This document shows, piece after piece, positions 22,918 through 34,864 of a stretch of DNA of 64,000 nucleotides; position 1 is the stretch's first letter, and each line of letters opens with the position of its first letter. Made by a program: the position numbers and the translations under genes. The stretch spans positions 5,708,735-5,772,734 of the forward strand of contig NC_037271.1 of the NCBI RefSeq assembly GCF_000002425.4. The letters are read 5' to 3'. Below the pieces are notes generated by a model. The model was not told the origin of the DNA. It was given only the letters and a program-made list of their open reading frames with translations, and ran no database searches. Origin of the DNA: Physcomitrium patens (lineage: Eukaryota; Streptophyta; Bryopsida; Funariales; Funariaceae).

Positions 22918-24277
22918 ATTTGCGACACATGTGCCCCACCACTAGAATCTCATCAACTCCAAAGCTTGATTTCTCCAAAGATAACGTGAGATTAACTGAC
23001 TCCAATCTCTCCAATATCTGAGCCACATCTTCAATATGTTTCTTCACAAACTTTCTACAACCTTCAACCTCCATAGTCTCATCCTTGTCTTCTTCTTTAT
23101 CTCTTTTTATAGGTATATCATCTAGAAATGGAATGGTTTTTTCAGGTACAAATTCTTTTAATATTTGATTCATAGCATTTTGCATATGAGCCACTGAGTT
23201 GGTTGCACCTTGAGGTAGCGTACACATCCTCATTAAACCCAAAGGAGTCTTCATGGTAGTTAAATCTCTACTTTCTTTAGCCAATTGAAATTGGTCATAT
23301 CCAAAATATAAGTCTCCAATAGAATAAATGGCATGACCTGCAAATTGTTCAGCCACTTCATCTACTATGGGACCTGATCCCATATTTCGAATAGTCACCC
23401 TGTTTGCAGGTTGCATATCCTGAATAAACCTTAATGCCCCTGACTTCTCGGGTACTGTGAACCATCTATTAGAATAGGGAGCAATTGAAGGTTCTAAAAT
23501 ACCCATCTTCACCTTCTCTTTTAATAATTCTATCAATTTTGGAAGTAAAGCTCTAGGCACAGGTATAGGCTTTAAATCCCATGGAACATGTGGCACTGTA
23601 AAGACTACCATAGGTACTATAATATTAGGATCCACACATCCGATTTCATCAAGAGTTAAGGCAAATGCCTTACCATGTCTAATAAGCATTTCTTGAAACA
23701 TATCTTCTTCCGTTGATGTTAAGAAGTCACCCCCTCCAATCTTCAACTTAGCTAATGATTCTTGTGTAAATTGATGTCCAATTCGACGCCTCTCTCTTAG
23801 ACTTGGCTCCATAACTGCTTGTTTAATATGCTCCATATTATCAACTAATAATTGTGTAGCTACAGGCTTTACCTTTCTTGCCACAGTTTTATATTTAGTT
23901 TGTACTCTAGCCTCATGCTTCAACCCATAGTTTGTAGTAAGTCCACCATTTGCTACCATCTTTTCTAATCCTTCATAAGTCCTTCTTGAATATATTTCTA
24001 CTATAGCATCTCCATCTATGTTTATAGCCAGATTCTCCAAAACCTTTACCAAATCATCTTCCAAACCTATTTCTTCTATTACTCCAACTATGGCTTCATC
24101 ACTTGAAACTAAACCCACTCTTTTTAAGTTCTTCTCTTGTTTCTTTACCCTTTTTTTATTTATAGAATCTAAATCTTTAACCTTTTGAATACTCACAAAT
24201 CCATTACTAGATAAGTTCAAAAATCCAAAACTCATACTATCTACATTGGGGTTTGTAGATGAATCATTTGTACCCAT
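22901..24277 (-). CDS. Element A reverse transcriptase
   Basis: It would copy element RNA into DNA. An uncharacterised region is at about residues 1-150. The reverse transcriptase lies at about residues 195-440 and includes GALRFIQDMQPANRVT, the first catalytic Asp in IYSIGDLYFGYDQFQL, the LPQGATNSVAHMQNAMNQIL segment, and a TIPFLDDIP box (FLDD in place of YxDD). The frame stops soon after VVGHMC, where RNase H should begin, and the next element piece overlaps it by 17 bp in another frame. The protein is therefore a reverse transcriptase without RNase H. Confidence 0.88.
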   Translation of the reverse strand: MGTNDSSTNPNVDSMSFGFLNLSSNGFVSIQKVKDLDSINKKRVKKQEKNLKRVGLVSSDEAIVGVIEEIGLEDDLVKVLENLAINIDGDAIVEIYSRRTYEGLEKMVANGGLTTNYGLKHEARVQTKYKTVARKVKPVATQLLVDNMEHIKQAVMEPSLRERRRIGHQFTQESLAKLKIGGGDFLTSTEEDMFQEMLIRHGKAFALTLDEIGCVDPNIIVPMVVFTVPHVPWDLKPIPVPRALLPKLIELLKEKVKMGILEPSIAPYSNRWFTVPEKSGALRFIQDMQPANRVTIRNMGSGPIVDEVAEQFAGHAIYSIGDLYFGYDQFQLAKESRDLTTMKTPLGLMRMCTLPQGATNSVAHMQNAMNQILKEFVPEKTIPFLDDIPIKRDKEEDKDETMEVEGCRKFVKKHIEDVAQILERLESVNLTLSLEKSSFGVDEILVVGHMCRKYVVQS

Positions 24278-24303
24278 ATGCCCCCATCTTACAAGGGTAC
24301 TTT

Positions 24304-25194
24304 TTAGAAATCCACAAAGTTATTTCCTGGCTCCAAGGGCATCCCTCTTAATTGTTCTCTGTATCTCTCATGGATAGGTTTCACAGTAATAAATTGTACA
24401 GCTTTTTTCCCATCCCAACTCTGAATTCTGGCATAATGTGAACCATCATTCAAGACTCTAGTCTCCATTCTAGCAGCTGTAATATAAGGTTGACCAAGTA
24501 TTATCGGATATGTAGCAGAGTTTTGTACAAAGAAATTTTGCTCCACTTCTACATCTCTAATTCTAGTCTTTATAGCTGGACAAGCTCCATGTAAATCACC
24601 TTGTTGATTGTTTGCAGCTCTGATTACCCAACCATGGTTGATATCAATTGGCCACTTATTCTTCTCATATATCTTCCTTGACATGATGTTGATTTCAGAT
24701 CCATGATCAACCAGGGCCAAAATTGGATCTTTAAAGTCCCCCAATCTCACATATGTTTCTGTAGTAGCTCTAGTCCAATAAGAAACTGAATAACTACTAC
24801 TCTCTATTCTCTCATTTTCACATTTGGAGCAAGTATTAACACTTACTTCTTGTGCATCCTTCCTTATCCCTGTAAATCCCAAAGGTGTGCATTCCACTTG
24901 ATGCTCTCTTTTACCTTCAACATATTTAAATGAAACCTTGTTTTTCATATCAACCTTATTTCTAGTTTCAGGCATTGCAAATTGTGCAAATACCTGTCCT
25001 ATCTCTTCTTCTTCATCCACAGTTACCCGAGTATCCAATGCCTCTACCATAATAGCTTCTGCTGTCATTTGCCTCTTCCTCTTTATCACATTGATGATTA
25101 ATTCATGAAAATCCTTCTTGGCTATGCCTAGAGCCTCTCTTAGAGTGAATTCAATCTTTGCATCCAAGATCTTCTCCTCTAAAATACTCTTCAT
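24304..25194 (-). CDS. Element A aspartic protease region
   Basis: The retropepsin-like domain is at about residues 155-265: LALVDHGSEINIMSRKIYE carries the active-site Asp with His in place of the usual Ser/Thr (DHG). It is followed by YPIILGQPYITAARME, the conserved Ile-Leu-Gly flap partner region. It is in the same frame as gag but separated by a TAG near 25293. The N-terminal 150 residues look like a gag-to-protease linker. The protease would process the polyprotein. Confidence 0.85.
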   Translation of the reverse strand: MKSILEEKILDAKIEFTLREALGIAKKDFHELIINVIKRKRQMTAEAIMVEALDTRVTVDEEEEIGQVFAQFAMPETRNKVDMKNKVSFKYVEGKREHQVECTPLGFTGIRKDAQEVSVNTCSKCENERIESSSYSVSYWTRATTETYVRLGDFKDPILALVDHGSEINIMSRKIYEKNKWPIDINHGWVIRAANNQQGDLHGACPAIKTRIRDVEVEQNFFVQNSATYPIILGQPYITAARMETRVLNDGSHYARIQSWDGKKAVQFITVKPIHERYREQLRGMPLEPGNNFVDF

Positions 25195-25290
25195 ATCTGT
25201 AGATGATTCAATCTCAGATTGAAGTTTATAAGCAGGAGTTTTACCTTTAGGTTTGCTTTTATCTTCTTTCTTCTTTTCTTTGCCCTTCTC

Positions 25291-26511
25291 CTACCACTCT
25301 TTTGGTAATGGTGCACTACCAGGATGAGTAGAAGAAGATACCTTCTCAGTTTTTTGCTCCTTAGAAGCTTCTTTATTTCTTGGAGACCTCCTCTTGTTTT
25401 CAGGCTCAATAACATCCTCTTCATGAATAGTTCTACCTCTTTTTTCCTCAACCATAGCATCATGCATATCATCATCATGCTTGTCTCCACACAAATATGT
25501 TTTAATGCTAATAGCATCAACTGGATCATTCCACCCAGTTTTCTTTCTGATAGCTTCAGCTCCCCTCATCATGACTCCTTTAGTTGGCAAAGAAATAGCC
25601 TTAACTCCCTTTTGTTCAACTGTAATAGAATAAGACTCAGCTCCTTCCCCTTTTATGGCACTATTCTTTGATGTTTGCTCCTCTACTAATTTTTTCATGC
25701 CACCCTTTCCAAAATTAGTCTTTAGAGGCTCATCTGACCCTGTGAGTCTTATCCTGCCCTCTTTGAAATACACAATACCATCCTTGATTGCAGCCTTATA
25801 GCTATCACACTCACCACGCTTATGGTTTGGATTGTCACACCACATACATCTTTCTATAAATCCCTTTGAGCCTTCAATTTTCTTTGATGAGCTTGCCATC
25901 TGGGATTTCTTCAATTCAATCATTTCCACCTTCAAGTCCTGTATGCCTTTAATTAGTTCTTCAAGAGTACCATCCTTAACAGTCTTGATTCCGTTTTGAG
26001 GTGGCATTAGATTTTGAGATGCAGGCATTCGCTCCAACCTTGGTAATAATCCACGAGTCTTAATCTTTTGTTGCCTAGCCAAAAGCCCCACTGTCTCTTT
26101 TACTAGCTTCCAATCATTAGTAAAACCACTCTCAGATGTCTTGTCTGCTAGATAAAAGAGTAGCTTATCCTCCAAATGTTCATCAGCTGCTTGTAAAAAC
26201 AATCCAGTCTTCCTTGTTTCCAAAAGCTGCCTCTCTTGTTGTGGTAACTATCCAAACTTAGCCTCAAATTCTCTGATTAATTCATTGGGAGCCATTTGAT
26301 TCCCTGGCCTTTGTTCAATCCAATCCAAAAAAGTTTGTTTTGTCATTCTTTCTGAATCCTCCTTACAAAATTCATCTTTCAAGAGTTCTTCAAATTTCTT
26401 CCATGATATAATCTCAGTATGCAACTCTTGCACCCTCTCTCTGATTTTTGGTACCACTGCCAAATCAAAGGTAGAAATCATCTTTACTTCTGAAACCTGA
26501 TGCACTTCCAT
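25291..26511 (-). CDS. Element A gag
   Basis: This is capsid and nucleocapsid. The frame starts at 26511 and is interrupted once, by TAG near 26246 (Gln expected), then runs to 25291. A perfect zinc knuckle C-x2-C-x4-H-x4-C (CMWCDNPNHKRGEC) lies near 25830-25855, followed by a basic tail. The N-terminal half has the helical, Trp/Leu-containing pattern of a gypsy capsid (FLDWIEQRPGNQ). Only two in-frame TAG codons separate a continuous gag-protease frame, so this copy is young. Confidence 0.85.
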
Positions 26512-26773
26512 TTCACATGTATAAACCTGAGGAACTTAGTAATGTTCCTCCCATCAAACCTCCCAACCTTATCCAACACTACTTGTAAAGCTTTGGTGGT
26601 ATTCTTATCCTCCCCATGCACCTGTTGCCTTTCTTCCATAAATTGAGCAAATGCCCTGAATAAATCATGACCACCTACTCAACTTGGTAACCCAAACCCA
26701 GGAACTTGATCCCCCATTCTAACTTATTGAAAATTTTAGTGCCTTAAGGCTCTCTCAGTAGAAGCACCAAATA

Positions 26774-28023
26774 TGTCGGGGTAGAGAGAGTTGCCTCAAG
26801 AAAGCGCTGGGCTTCTGGCTGTCACTAAATACTCAATCAAGTTTGAAATATAAGGGTAATTATTTTATATATATAAACTCCTCTCCTTTGGAGCAATTAC
26901 ATCAATATACAAGCCTTAAAATCCAAAGAACACCAAAATACTTGATAAGGTGTTATAAAAAACTTATATATCCTTATGAGGAATTTTTCCCGAAGTTCAA
27001 CAGCTCATAACTTACGATCTAACCGTCTAAACAACTCCAAATTTTACATGGAGTACTGATATATCTTTAGAAACTACCACATCAAAATTCAACCGTAAAT
27101 TCGTCTTGGATCTTGTGATATCTTGAAAACCCTAACTGTAGCTTCAAACCCTAGCTTTTTTACACCCGTGTACAACTTCCTTCATATCTAACAAAGTAAT
27201 TATTCAAATACTATGAAACTTTGATCTAAAGCTTTTTAACCCAATTACACACACTTGTGGAAATTTTGAGCCAAAAATTCGTCTAGAAACTTAAGATATG
27301 GCTTCATCCATAACTAGCAACAAAACGATATACTTACTGCCTTCAAATTACAAGTGCTGTCTTCAACGCCTCATAACTCCTTCACCCAATCTTAGAATTC
27401 ACTATACAGTAATTAGAATGTGTAGCCGAAAAAATGCTCCCTCCAAACCCAGTCGCCGATCTTCCGTTGCTCTCCGTATTCGTATGTGATGCCCAAAAGA
27501 AGTGACAGTAGGTACGAAATTGACATCTTATCTTTGAACATTCATATCTTTTCCATAAAAACTCGAAATCACACAAAATCTTCACCCAAATTATACCCAA
27601 AACCCTAAACCTTCTGACCTTAGCCTCAAAAGCTCGAATGGCCTCGAAAGAGGAACCCTAATTCCTAATATGGCCTCAGGCAGCCTCCTCAAAGCCCATT
27701 GGGCATGATATTCGACCAATAGGGATGAAGTTCTTCACCCCTTGCCTTCATCCAACCATGCCTTACTTTAATCCTTCCCAATAAGCCTCCTTCTAGTTAT
27801 ATTTTCATCTTTTAACTCCTCCCTTCCCTTAATCTTTATACTAACTATCTAAATCCTATATAATATAAACTCTATAATCAAACTAGATTAACTTTCAAAT
27901 AATTTTTCTTATTTCAATTCATTTTAAATTAACATACTAACTATTTTAACTCACATTAAAACTTATAAACATATTACATGTTTTCACTAATTTTTACATA
28001 CTGTAAGAAATTACAGTACGACA
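26774..28023 (-). repeat. 5' LTR of element A
   Basis: It matches 20531-21781 at a constant offset of 6242 after one 1-bp difference. Its inner (plus-strand left) end begins TGTCGGGG at 26774. On the minus strand the leader after the LTR reads TATTTGGTGCTTCTAC, where the primer-binding site should be; I could not assign the tRNA. Confidence 0.95.
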
Positions 28024-28790
28024 ACGGACATATATATTTATTTCAATAATTACTTACATGATTAAGTAGAAATATATAAATTTAGATTAATTTCATAAAG
28101 TTTTTTAGTGAAGCTTCTTAAAAGCTTCATAAATGCGATTTTGACTTTAGATGTGTTTGTATGTCAAAAACTTGGCCAATAAGTTAACCACATGTTGGTA
28201 GCTTGTGGAACAAGTTAACTCCGCATAATAGCTTGTGGAACAAGCTAATTATGTGGCGCATATATAGATAACTTGCCTTATAAGTTAAGACATGTGGCTA
28301 GCAAAGTCAACATGTTTTGAAGGTCCTATAGGACATTGCCACGTAGCTCTTAGTTAAGATTATATATAAAGGTAAGAATGAAGCCTTCTTTACTCTTGTC
28401 AATGTCATTCTAGTCCTTAGTCTTGTTTCAAGATTTTCTAGTCTTCTTGTTTTTGACAATAGCCATTCTAGTTAATATTACATTACCTTTTGAGTGACTT
28501 TTTAGTTTTCTTCATTAACGCAAGAGTGTATCGAGGATTCTCTTTCTTTGAGATTTATGTCTCTAACAATTTGATAAGAGTACTAACATACTGTTTTTGT
28601 CTTGTTTTAAAAGTGAGTGGATTACCCCACTTCTATTGTTGTGTTTTGAAGGTTGCAGACTATCCACCTTTTAAATATTGATCTTTCATTAAAGAAAGTG
28701 GATTATCCCTCTTTGTAGAAATTTTTATTAAAGGTTGCAGATTACCCTCCTCTAACTTAATTTTTTGGATTTATTTGAGTTGCCTATGGA
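28024..28790 (+). repeat. 5' LTR of gypsy B1, main part
   Basis: It continues the LTR started at 20523-20530. It matches 34865-35412 and, more distantly, 45771-46330, 52360-53136 and 59755-60205: ACGGACATATATATTTATTTC at its start and TTTTGACAATAGCCATTCTAGTT near 28455. The 3' boundary is only approximate and lies before the gag start at 28805. Confidence 0.8.
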
Positions 28791-28804
28791 AGGAAAGATT
28801 ATAG

Positions 28805-29800
28805 ATGCTACATCTAGCGAAAGTGAATAGATTTGTAACTATTGCAGATCTTCATGAGCTTGTTAATACTCTTAGAGTGGAAATTTCACGTATTTCTAAG
28901 ATGAATCATGGAGGTACTATGCCTACACCTATGGAAGAAGTTCAGAGTCAATGGCAAGAAGTTGTACAATTGAAGGATGCAAATAGATTTATTTCATAAT
29001 CAAATCCAGGGAGTTTTATTTCTACAAGTATGACAAGAACAAGGATTAGTATGCCTAAGAAGTTTGAGGGAACAAGATCAAAATTTTAAGGATTTTTGTA
29101 ATAAGTCAAGCTCTATCTAAGGTTGCACCCTTTTTAATATCCTGATAGATTTATTCAAGTTTGATTCATAGGCGCACTTCTATCAAGAAGTACTCTCTCT
29201 TGATTTTTACCTTTAATGGAAAAGATTCACGAATCTTTTATGATTTGAATTCATTTCTAGAAGTACTTATAGTGACATTCAAAGAAAGTGATAAAAAATG
29301 AGTAGCAAAGACCAAACTCTTATCTTTAAAATAAGAATCACGATTAGCCACCACATATACTATTGAATTCTAAAACTTTGCTTGTAATGTAGATTGGAAT
29401 GACAAACCACTCATCAATCAATTTTGATATGGATTAAAGGATAGTGTCAAAGATTTATTATTAACAATATTGAAAACAAAATCTTTAGAACAATTTATTT
29501 CTCAAGCCATTGCATACAATAATTGATTATTTGAAAGGCATCAAGAACAAAGACTTGATTGGAGAGAAACAAGCCAAGTAATGGTGGTGGTTTCCAAGTC
29601 TTTTGAAACGTATTCATCAAGGCTAGATCCAATGCAAATTGATATGATATGTTTTAAAACTCTCATAGAGTAGGAAAAGACTTGACGTCACTAAGAAGGT
29701 TTATGTTTATACTATAGAAAAGCTAAGCATACTGCTCAACATTATCCAAAAAAGTAACACAATTACTAAATGAAGAGTATAATTACCAAAAAAGATAATG
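28805..29800 (+). pseudogene. Gypsy B1 gag remnant
   Basis: A frame from 28805 (MLHLAKVNRFVTIADLHELV, then KVNRFVT-type helical sequence) ends at 28997. Further gag-like sequence follows with many stops. The paralogue on the minus strand at 52138-52350 has the same start (NRFATISDLQELVNTLRIEI), which supports a gag N-terminus. No zinc knuckle survives. Confidence 0.65.
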
Positions 29801-29837
29801 TGTCAAAAAACGAATTTCTTCAATTACAATAAGAATT

Positions 29838-30269
29838 GTGCGACTGGAATCATGTGTAACATCTAATAACGGTCTTATTCTCTCCTCAGATCCTTCACCT
29901 TGTTTTATAGTAGATATGCGTTTAGGACCTAATAATCACAAAGTCCTTGTCTTATTAGATTCAAGAGCCTCAACTTGTTTTATAGACAAAGATTTTGTCA
30001 AAAATCAAAAAATATCTTTAATCAAAAAAACTAAATCCGTACATGTAGAAGTCATAGATGGTTGTTCATTGTATTTTGCAAATGTTATCCATGAGATTAT
30101 TCTTTTAGATGTAATAATTAAAGATCATAAAAGTGTAGTAGTATTTAATATAATAAGATCTCCCTCTAATCTGATTATTTTAGGATTATCGTGGCTAAAA
30201 AAATATAACCCTCAAATAGATTGGATTTCTTATAACTTTAACTTTTCTGGTAGTATAATCCTAGATTGA
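29838..30269 (+). pseudogene. Gypsy B1 aspartic protease, active site altered
   Basis: The retropepsin-like domain of about 130 residues is continuous here. The active-site segment is LLDSRASTCFIDKDFV, with Arg where the catalytic triplet should have Gly (GGA to AGA is one transition). Later landmarks are IILGLSWLKKYNPQIDWISY. The same DSR change is present in the copies at 41830 and 51180. It is therefore old, or shared by the whole family here. Confidence 0.85.
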
Positions 30270-30482
30270 GTTAGCAAAGTAGAAGTATAAAAGTCTAGTA
30301 CTTCCAAACCTTTACTGGTAGATGCAAGAGCTTTCATGCATGTTGCAAAAAAATGATCATCTTTTGCTATATATATTATGTCTATTTCTAATGGTAAAAA
30401 AATATCAAGTAGTATTCTTAGTCAATATGAAGAATTCTAAGATATTTTTAAAAAAAAGAATGCAATATTCTTCTAGAGCATC

Positions 30483-31745
30483 AATCTTATGATTATTCAA
30501 CTGATTTATAAGAAGGAGTTCAATCACCATTCGGACCAATCTATAGCTTATCAAAAAATGAGTTGGCTGCATTAAAAGAATATATTGATGAAAACTTGGC
30601 AAAGAACTTCATACGCCATTCTAAATCTCCAACCAGAGCTTGTATCTTATTTGTGAAGAAGAAAGACAGATCTATGCGGATGTGTATGGATTATCAAAGA
30701 CTCAATAAGATCACCATCAAGAATAGGTATCTTTTGCCTTTGATTTTAAGACTTCTTGATCAATTCAATCAAGAAAAGATCTATACCAAAATAGATCTAC
30801 GAGGAGCATACAACTTAGTTTGTATCAAAGAAGGAGATAAATGGAAGACTGCTTTTTGAACTAAGTATGGACATTTTGAATATAATGTCATACCTTTTGG
30901 ACTCACAAATATACTAGCCACTTTTCAACATCTTATGAATGATGTTTTTCATGAATTTCTAGATGATTTTGTCATTTGCTATTTAGATGACATTTTAATC
31001 TACTCTAAGAACAGAGAAGAATATGAACTTCATATTTGTCATGTATTATAGAAATTTAGAGATGCAAGATTATATGCCAAGTTGAAAAAGTGTGTATTCC
31101 ACACTACTCAAGTTAACTTTTTAGAATACATCATTTTCAACGAAAGCCTTATGATGGATCTTAAGAAGGTCCAAATTATCATAGATTGGAAGATTCTAAG
31201 AATAATATGAGATGTACAATATTTTTTAGGCTTTGCTAATTACTACCAAATCTTCATCAAGAACTTTTTTTAAGTTACAACTCCACTTATATATTTGACT
31301 TGTAAAGATAAACTTGAGTGGAATAAAGAAGCAAAAGCATCATTTGATGTTATAAAAAAAGAACTTATTTCAGCACCAATCTTGTATTGAGTCAAATTTT
31401 CCAAGTTATTTTTTATAGAAATAGATGTATTAGACTTTATTATGAATGTTGTGTTGTTACAAATGGAAACAAATGATAAACTCCACCTAATAGCTTTTCA
31501 TTCTAGAAAATTTTCAGTAGCTGAAATTAATTATGAAATCTATGACAAAGAACTCCTTACAATCATGGATTCATTTCAAGAATGGCATCATTATTTAGAA
31601 GGCACTTCAAGTCCAATTACCATATATATGGATCATAAGAACCTTGAGTACTTCATGTTAGTACGTATATTGAATCGTCATCAAGCTTGTTGGAGCATGT
31701 CTTTATCTAGATTCAATTTTAAGATCACTTATTGATCCAAAAAAT
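30483..31745 (+). pseudogene. Gypsy B1 reverse transcriptase and RNase H
   Basis: Reverse transcriptase landmarks in order: [30 protein letters not shown] (first Asp), and CYLDDILIYSKN at about 30977-31010 (YLDD intact). RNase H follows from about 31415: FFIEIDVLDF (Asp), EINYEIYDKELL (Glu) and IYMDHKNLEYF (Asp), so its main acidic residues remain. Several stops (30857 TGA for Arg, 31048, 31207, 31272, 31388) break the frame. This is a Ty3-type order and a dead copy. Confidence 0.9.
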
Positions 31746-32039
31746 AACAAGGTCTATCAGATGATCTTTTTAAATGTTCTTATCTTGCACCAAAAGAAGG
31801 AGATGCATCTTTTAATCAATAAAAAATGATTCTCTTGAAGCTTGAGCATTTTTATCTTCGAGCAATAAAATCAACATTGACTATTGATTCAATCTTTATC
31901 AAGCAAATCTAATTAAGTATGTCCTTTGATCTTCTTGTTCATAATATTAAGAATCTTTCTTCTAAGTCTCATGATATTTCAAAGTTTGAGTTCAAGAATA
32001 ACCTTCTCTATTTGAAGGACGCCTATATGTTCTAGAAAG

Positions 32040-33000
32040 AGAAGCACATTTATGTGCTCTTCAAGCATGTCATGACTTTCTAGCAATAGGAAATTTTGGA
32101 TACAATAAGACTTTAGAGCTTATATCTAGAGATTTTTAGTGGCTGAAAATGTAGAAGGCAATAAAAAACTTTGTACAATCATGAGATACTTGTTCAAGAT
32201 CCAAAACTCTTCATCATAGACCTTATGGACTACTTCAATCATTACCTATTCTAGAACAACCATGGTCTTTTGTTTCTATGGATTTTATAATAGATCTTCC
32301 ACTCTCAGATTTACATGATTCTATATTCATAATCGTAGATTGCTTCACTAAAATGGTACGTTTTATACCATGTAAAAAATCTATTTCAGGTAAAAAAATA
32401 GCTGAGCTTTTTATTGACAATATTTTTTCCTATCATGGATTGTCAAAAGGTATTATATCAAATAGGGGGACCCAATTTGTATCAAGATTTTGGAGAACCT
32501 TATTTAAGATTCTAAAGGTGGATATAAAGCATTCTTTGGCTTTTCATCTTCAAACTGATAGGCAAATGGAATGGGTGAATCAAATTTTGGAACAGTATTT
32601 GAGGTGTACTATCAACTATCATCAAGATGATTGGATAATTCTTTTGCCATCGATAGAGTTTACATACAATAACTCAGTATATTCTTCTACTCAACAAATA
32701 CCTTTCTTTGCTAATTCTGGTTATCATCCATGACTTGATATTTTTGACTTTTCAAAAGTTGATAATCTTACAACGAAAGATTTAACAAAGCATTCATCAA
32801 AGCTACATGCAACAATGAAGATACAATTAAAAGAAGCTCAAGGATGGCAAAAAATCAATGCAGATGCCAATCACAAGGAGCAACCACAATTCAACATAGG
32901 TGACAAGATATGGTTACTTTGTCGCAATATTAAGACTACTCATTCTTATGATAAGTTGGACTGTTGTAGATTGGGACTTTTTTTTATTTGTAAATAAATC
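32040..33000 (+). pseudogene. Gypsy B1 integrase
   Basis: The zinc-binding N-terminus (HDFLAIGNFGYNKTL, and DTCSRSK with a TGA) lies before 32220. The core shows IIVDCFTKMVRFIP (first Asp, near 32335), ISNRGTQFVSRFW (Asn where the second catalytic Asp belongs, near 32460) and a Glu in QMEWVNQILEQYL (near 32565). A C-terminal GDKIWLLCRNIKT segment is at 32900-32940. The Asp-to-Asn change fits one G-to-A transition. Inactive. Confidence 0.88.
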
Positions 33001-33139
33001 AATCCTCTTGCTTATCGATTACATTTACTAGAATCTATGAAGATCCAACTTATATTTCACGTATCTCTTCTAGAATCCTATAAAATAGTGAATATTTTGA
33101 GAAGAAGGCAAATGCCACCTCTTCCAATAGAAGTAGATA

Positions 33140-33302
33140 ATAATCAAGAGTTTGAGGTGGAAGAAGTTTTAGATTCAAGGCCATGCCAAAATAGGTTGGA
33201 ATATCTTATTCATTGGCACACATATGATATTAATGAATGTACATAGAAGCCATCAAAGAATCTTATAAATACAACAAAGAAAGTTAAAGCTTTTCATCAA
33301 TG
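33140..33302 (+). pseudogene. Chromodomain of gypsy B1
   Basis: The sequence EVEEVLDSRPCQNRLEYLIH is followed by W, a YDINECT segment and an NLINTTKKVKAFHQ helix: the chromodomain plan that defines chromoviruses and steers integration to modified histones. A TAG at 33244 replaces the second conserved Trp. The family-B copy at 60771-60950 has the same domain uninterrupted. Confidence 0.85.
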
Positions 33303-33585
33303 AAATCCATCAAAATCAAGATGAAGAATAACAAATCTTTGCTATAAAAGAAACAAGATCAAAGGAAGATAACATTCTACCTTCTATCTTTCTTTATAGC
33401 TTGTGTATATTTGCAACGCTAAAGAGGTAGAGAACCAACAACTACCAGATTCAATTCAAGAGCTTTTATTTGTGGATTTACCAAATGAGATATTCCAATT
33501 GTCATAACCTTCAAGACAACAGAATTGAGATAAAGATCCTCAAGAATGACATGTCCTTCCTAGAATAGATGGCAAGATACAACAT

Positions 33586-34864
33586 TGTTGTATTGTGGTT
33601 TGGCTACTATGTGAAAATAATGTAAAAGCTTATAGTATGTAAAAATTAGTTGAAATATATTATATGCTAATAAGTCCTGATGTATGTTAAAATGGTTAAT
33701 ATATTAATTTAAAGAGAGTGGATTTAAGAAACTTTATTTTGAGTTTTATTTTTTTTTACTATAGTATTTCAAAAAATTATAGGACCTAAATGTTTAATAT
33801 GAAGCCTTGAGAGGAGATTGGAGCCTAAAGAAGAAAATATTAACTAATAGGAGGCTTATTGAAAGAGATGAAAGCAAAGCATGGTTGGATGAAGGCAAGG
33901 AATGGAGATCTTCATTCCTATTGATCGAAGGCCATGCCCAATGGGCTTCAAGGAGGTTGCCTCAGGACTTATTAGGGATTAGGATTTCTCTTTCGAAGTC
34001 ATTTGAACTTTGGAGGCTAAGATCATAAAATTTAGGTTTTTAAATACGGATTGGATGCAAATTTTGTGTGATTTGGAATTTTTATGAAGGAATTATTGGT
34101 GCTCAAAGTTAAGCTATCAATTTCATACCGACTGACACTCTTTGGGGCATAATATACATTTACAGAGAGTAATAAAGGATTGGCAACTAGGATTGGAGAA
34201 ATCACTTCTTTGACCACACTTTTTATATACTATTTAATGAATTTAGAATTTTAATGAAGAAATTATAGTGGGTTGAAGTCAGTGCATCCAAATCAAAAGC
34301 AATAAGTAAGTGATTTTGTTCATAGTAATGATTGGAGCCATATCTTGAATTTTTAGAAGAATTTTTAGCTCAAACCTTTTGGAAAAGGTAGATAATTGTG
34401 TTAAGAAACTATATATACAAACTTCATGGCATTTAGATGTTTAATTTGTGAAATATGAAAAAATTACATGCATGTATATAAAAACTAAATTTTGAAGCTA
34501 CTATTAGGGTTTTGGTGATATCTTAAGATCCACGACAAATTTGTAATTGAAATTTGTTTTAGAAGTTGATAAAAATACATCAGGACTTCATGTAAAATTT
34601 GAGTAAGTTTGGACGATCGGATCAAGAGATATGAGGTATTGAAGTTTGGAAAATTTCCACATAAGGATATACAAGGTTTTAGAAGATTTTATCATATTTT
34701 GGATATTTTTGGTTACTTGAGGCTTATGTATTTAGTGTAATTGATCCAAAAAGGAAAATTTTATATATAAACTTAGGACTTCCCTTATTTTGAAGCTTGA
34801 TCGAGCAATCAGTAACAACTAAGAGCCCAATGCTTTCTTGAGGCAAATTCTTTCTACCATGATA
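33586..34864 (+). repeat. Family-A LTR at the 3' end of gypsy B1
   Basis: It starts TGTTGTATTG and ends CCATGATA (a mutated CCCGACA end). It carries the family-A block near 33935-33960 (CATGCCCAATGGGCTTC). The flanks AACAT and ATGGA do not match. On the left it joins B1 internal sequence and on the right it joins the B LTR at its eighth base, the same position at which element A entered the other B LTR. Confidence 0.85.

Larger units (their letters stand above)
20531..28023 (-). mobile_element. Gypsy element A, full length between near-identical LTRs
   Basis: This is a complete-looking LTR retrotransposon on the minus strand with 1,251 and 1,250 bp LTRs. The only LTR difference I noticed is one T near 20550. 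The order on the minus strand is gag, protease, reverse transcriptase, integrase. It sits 8 bp inside the LTR of element B1; the flanking 4 bp are AGGG and ACGG, a probable target duplication with one change. RNase H and the first part of integrase are missing, so it cannot encode its own full replication. The family is distinct from B: no chromodomain is seen, and the protease motif is DHG. Confidence 0.92.
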
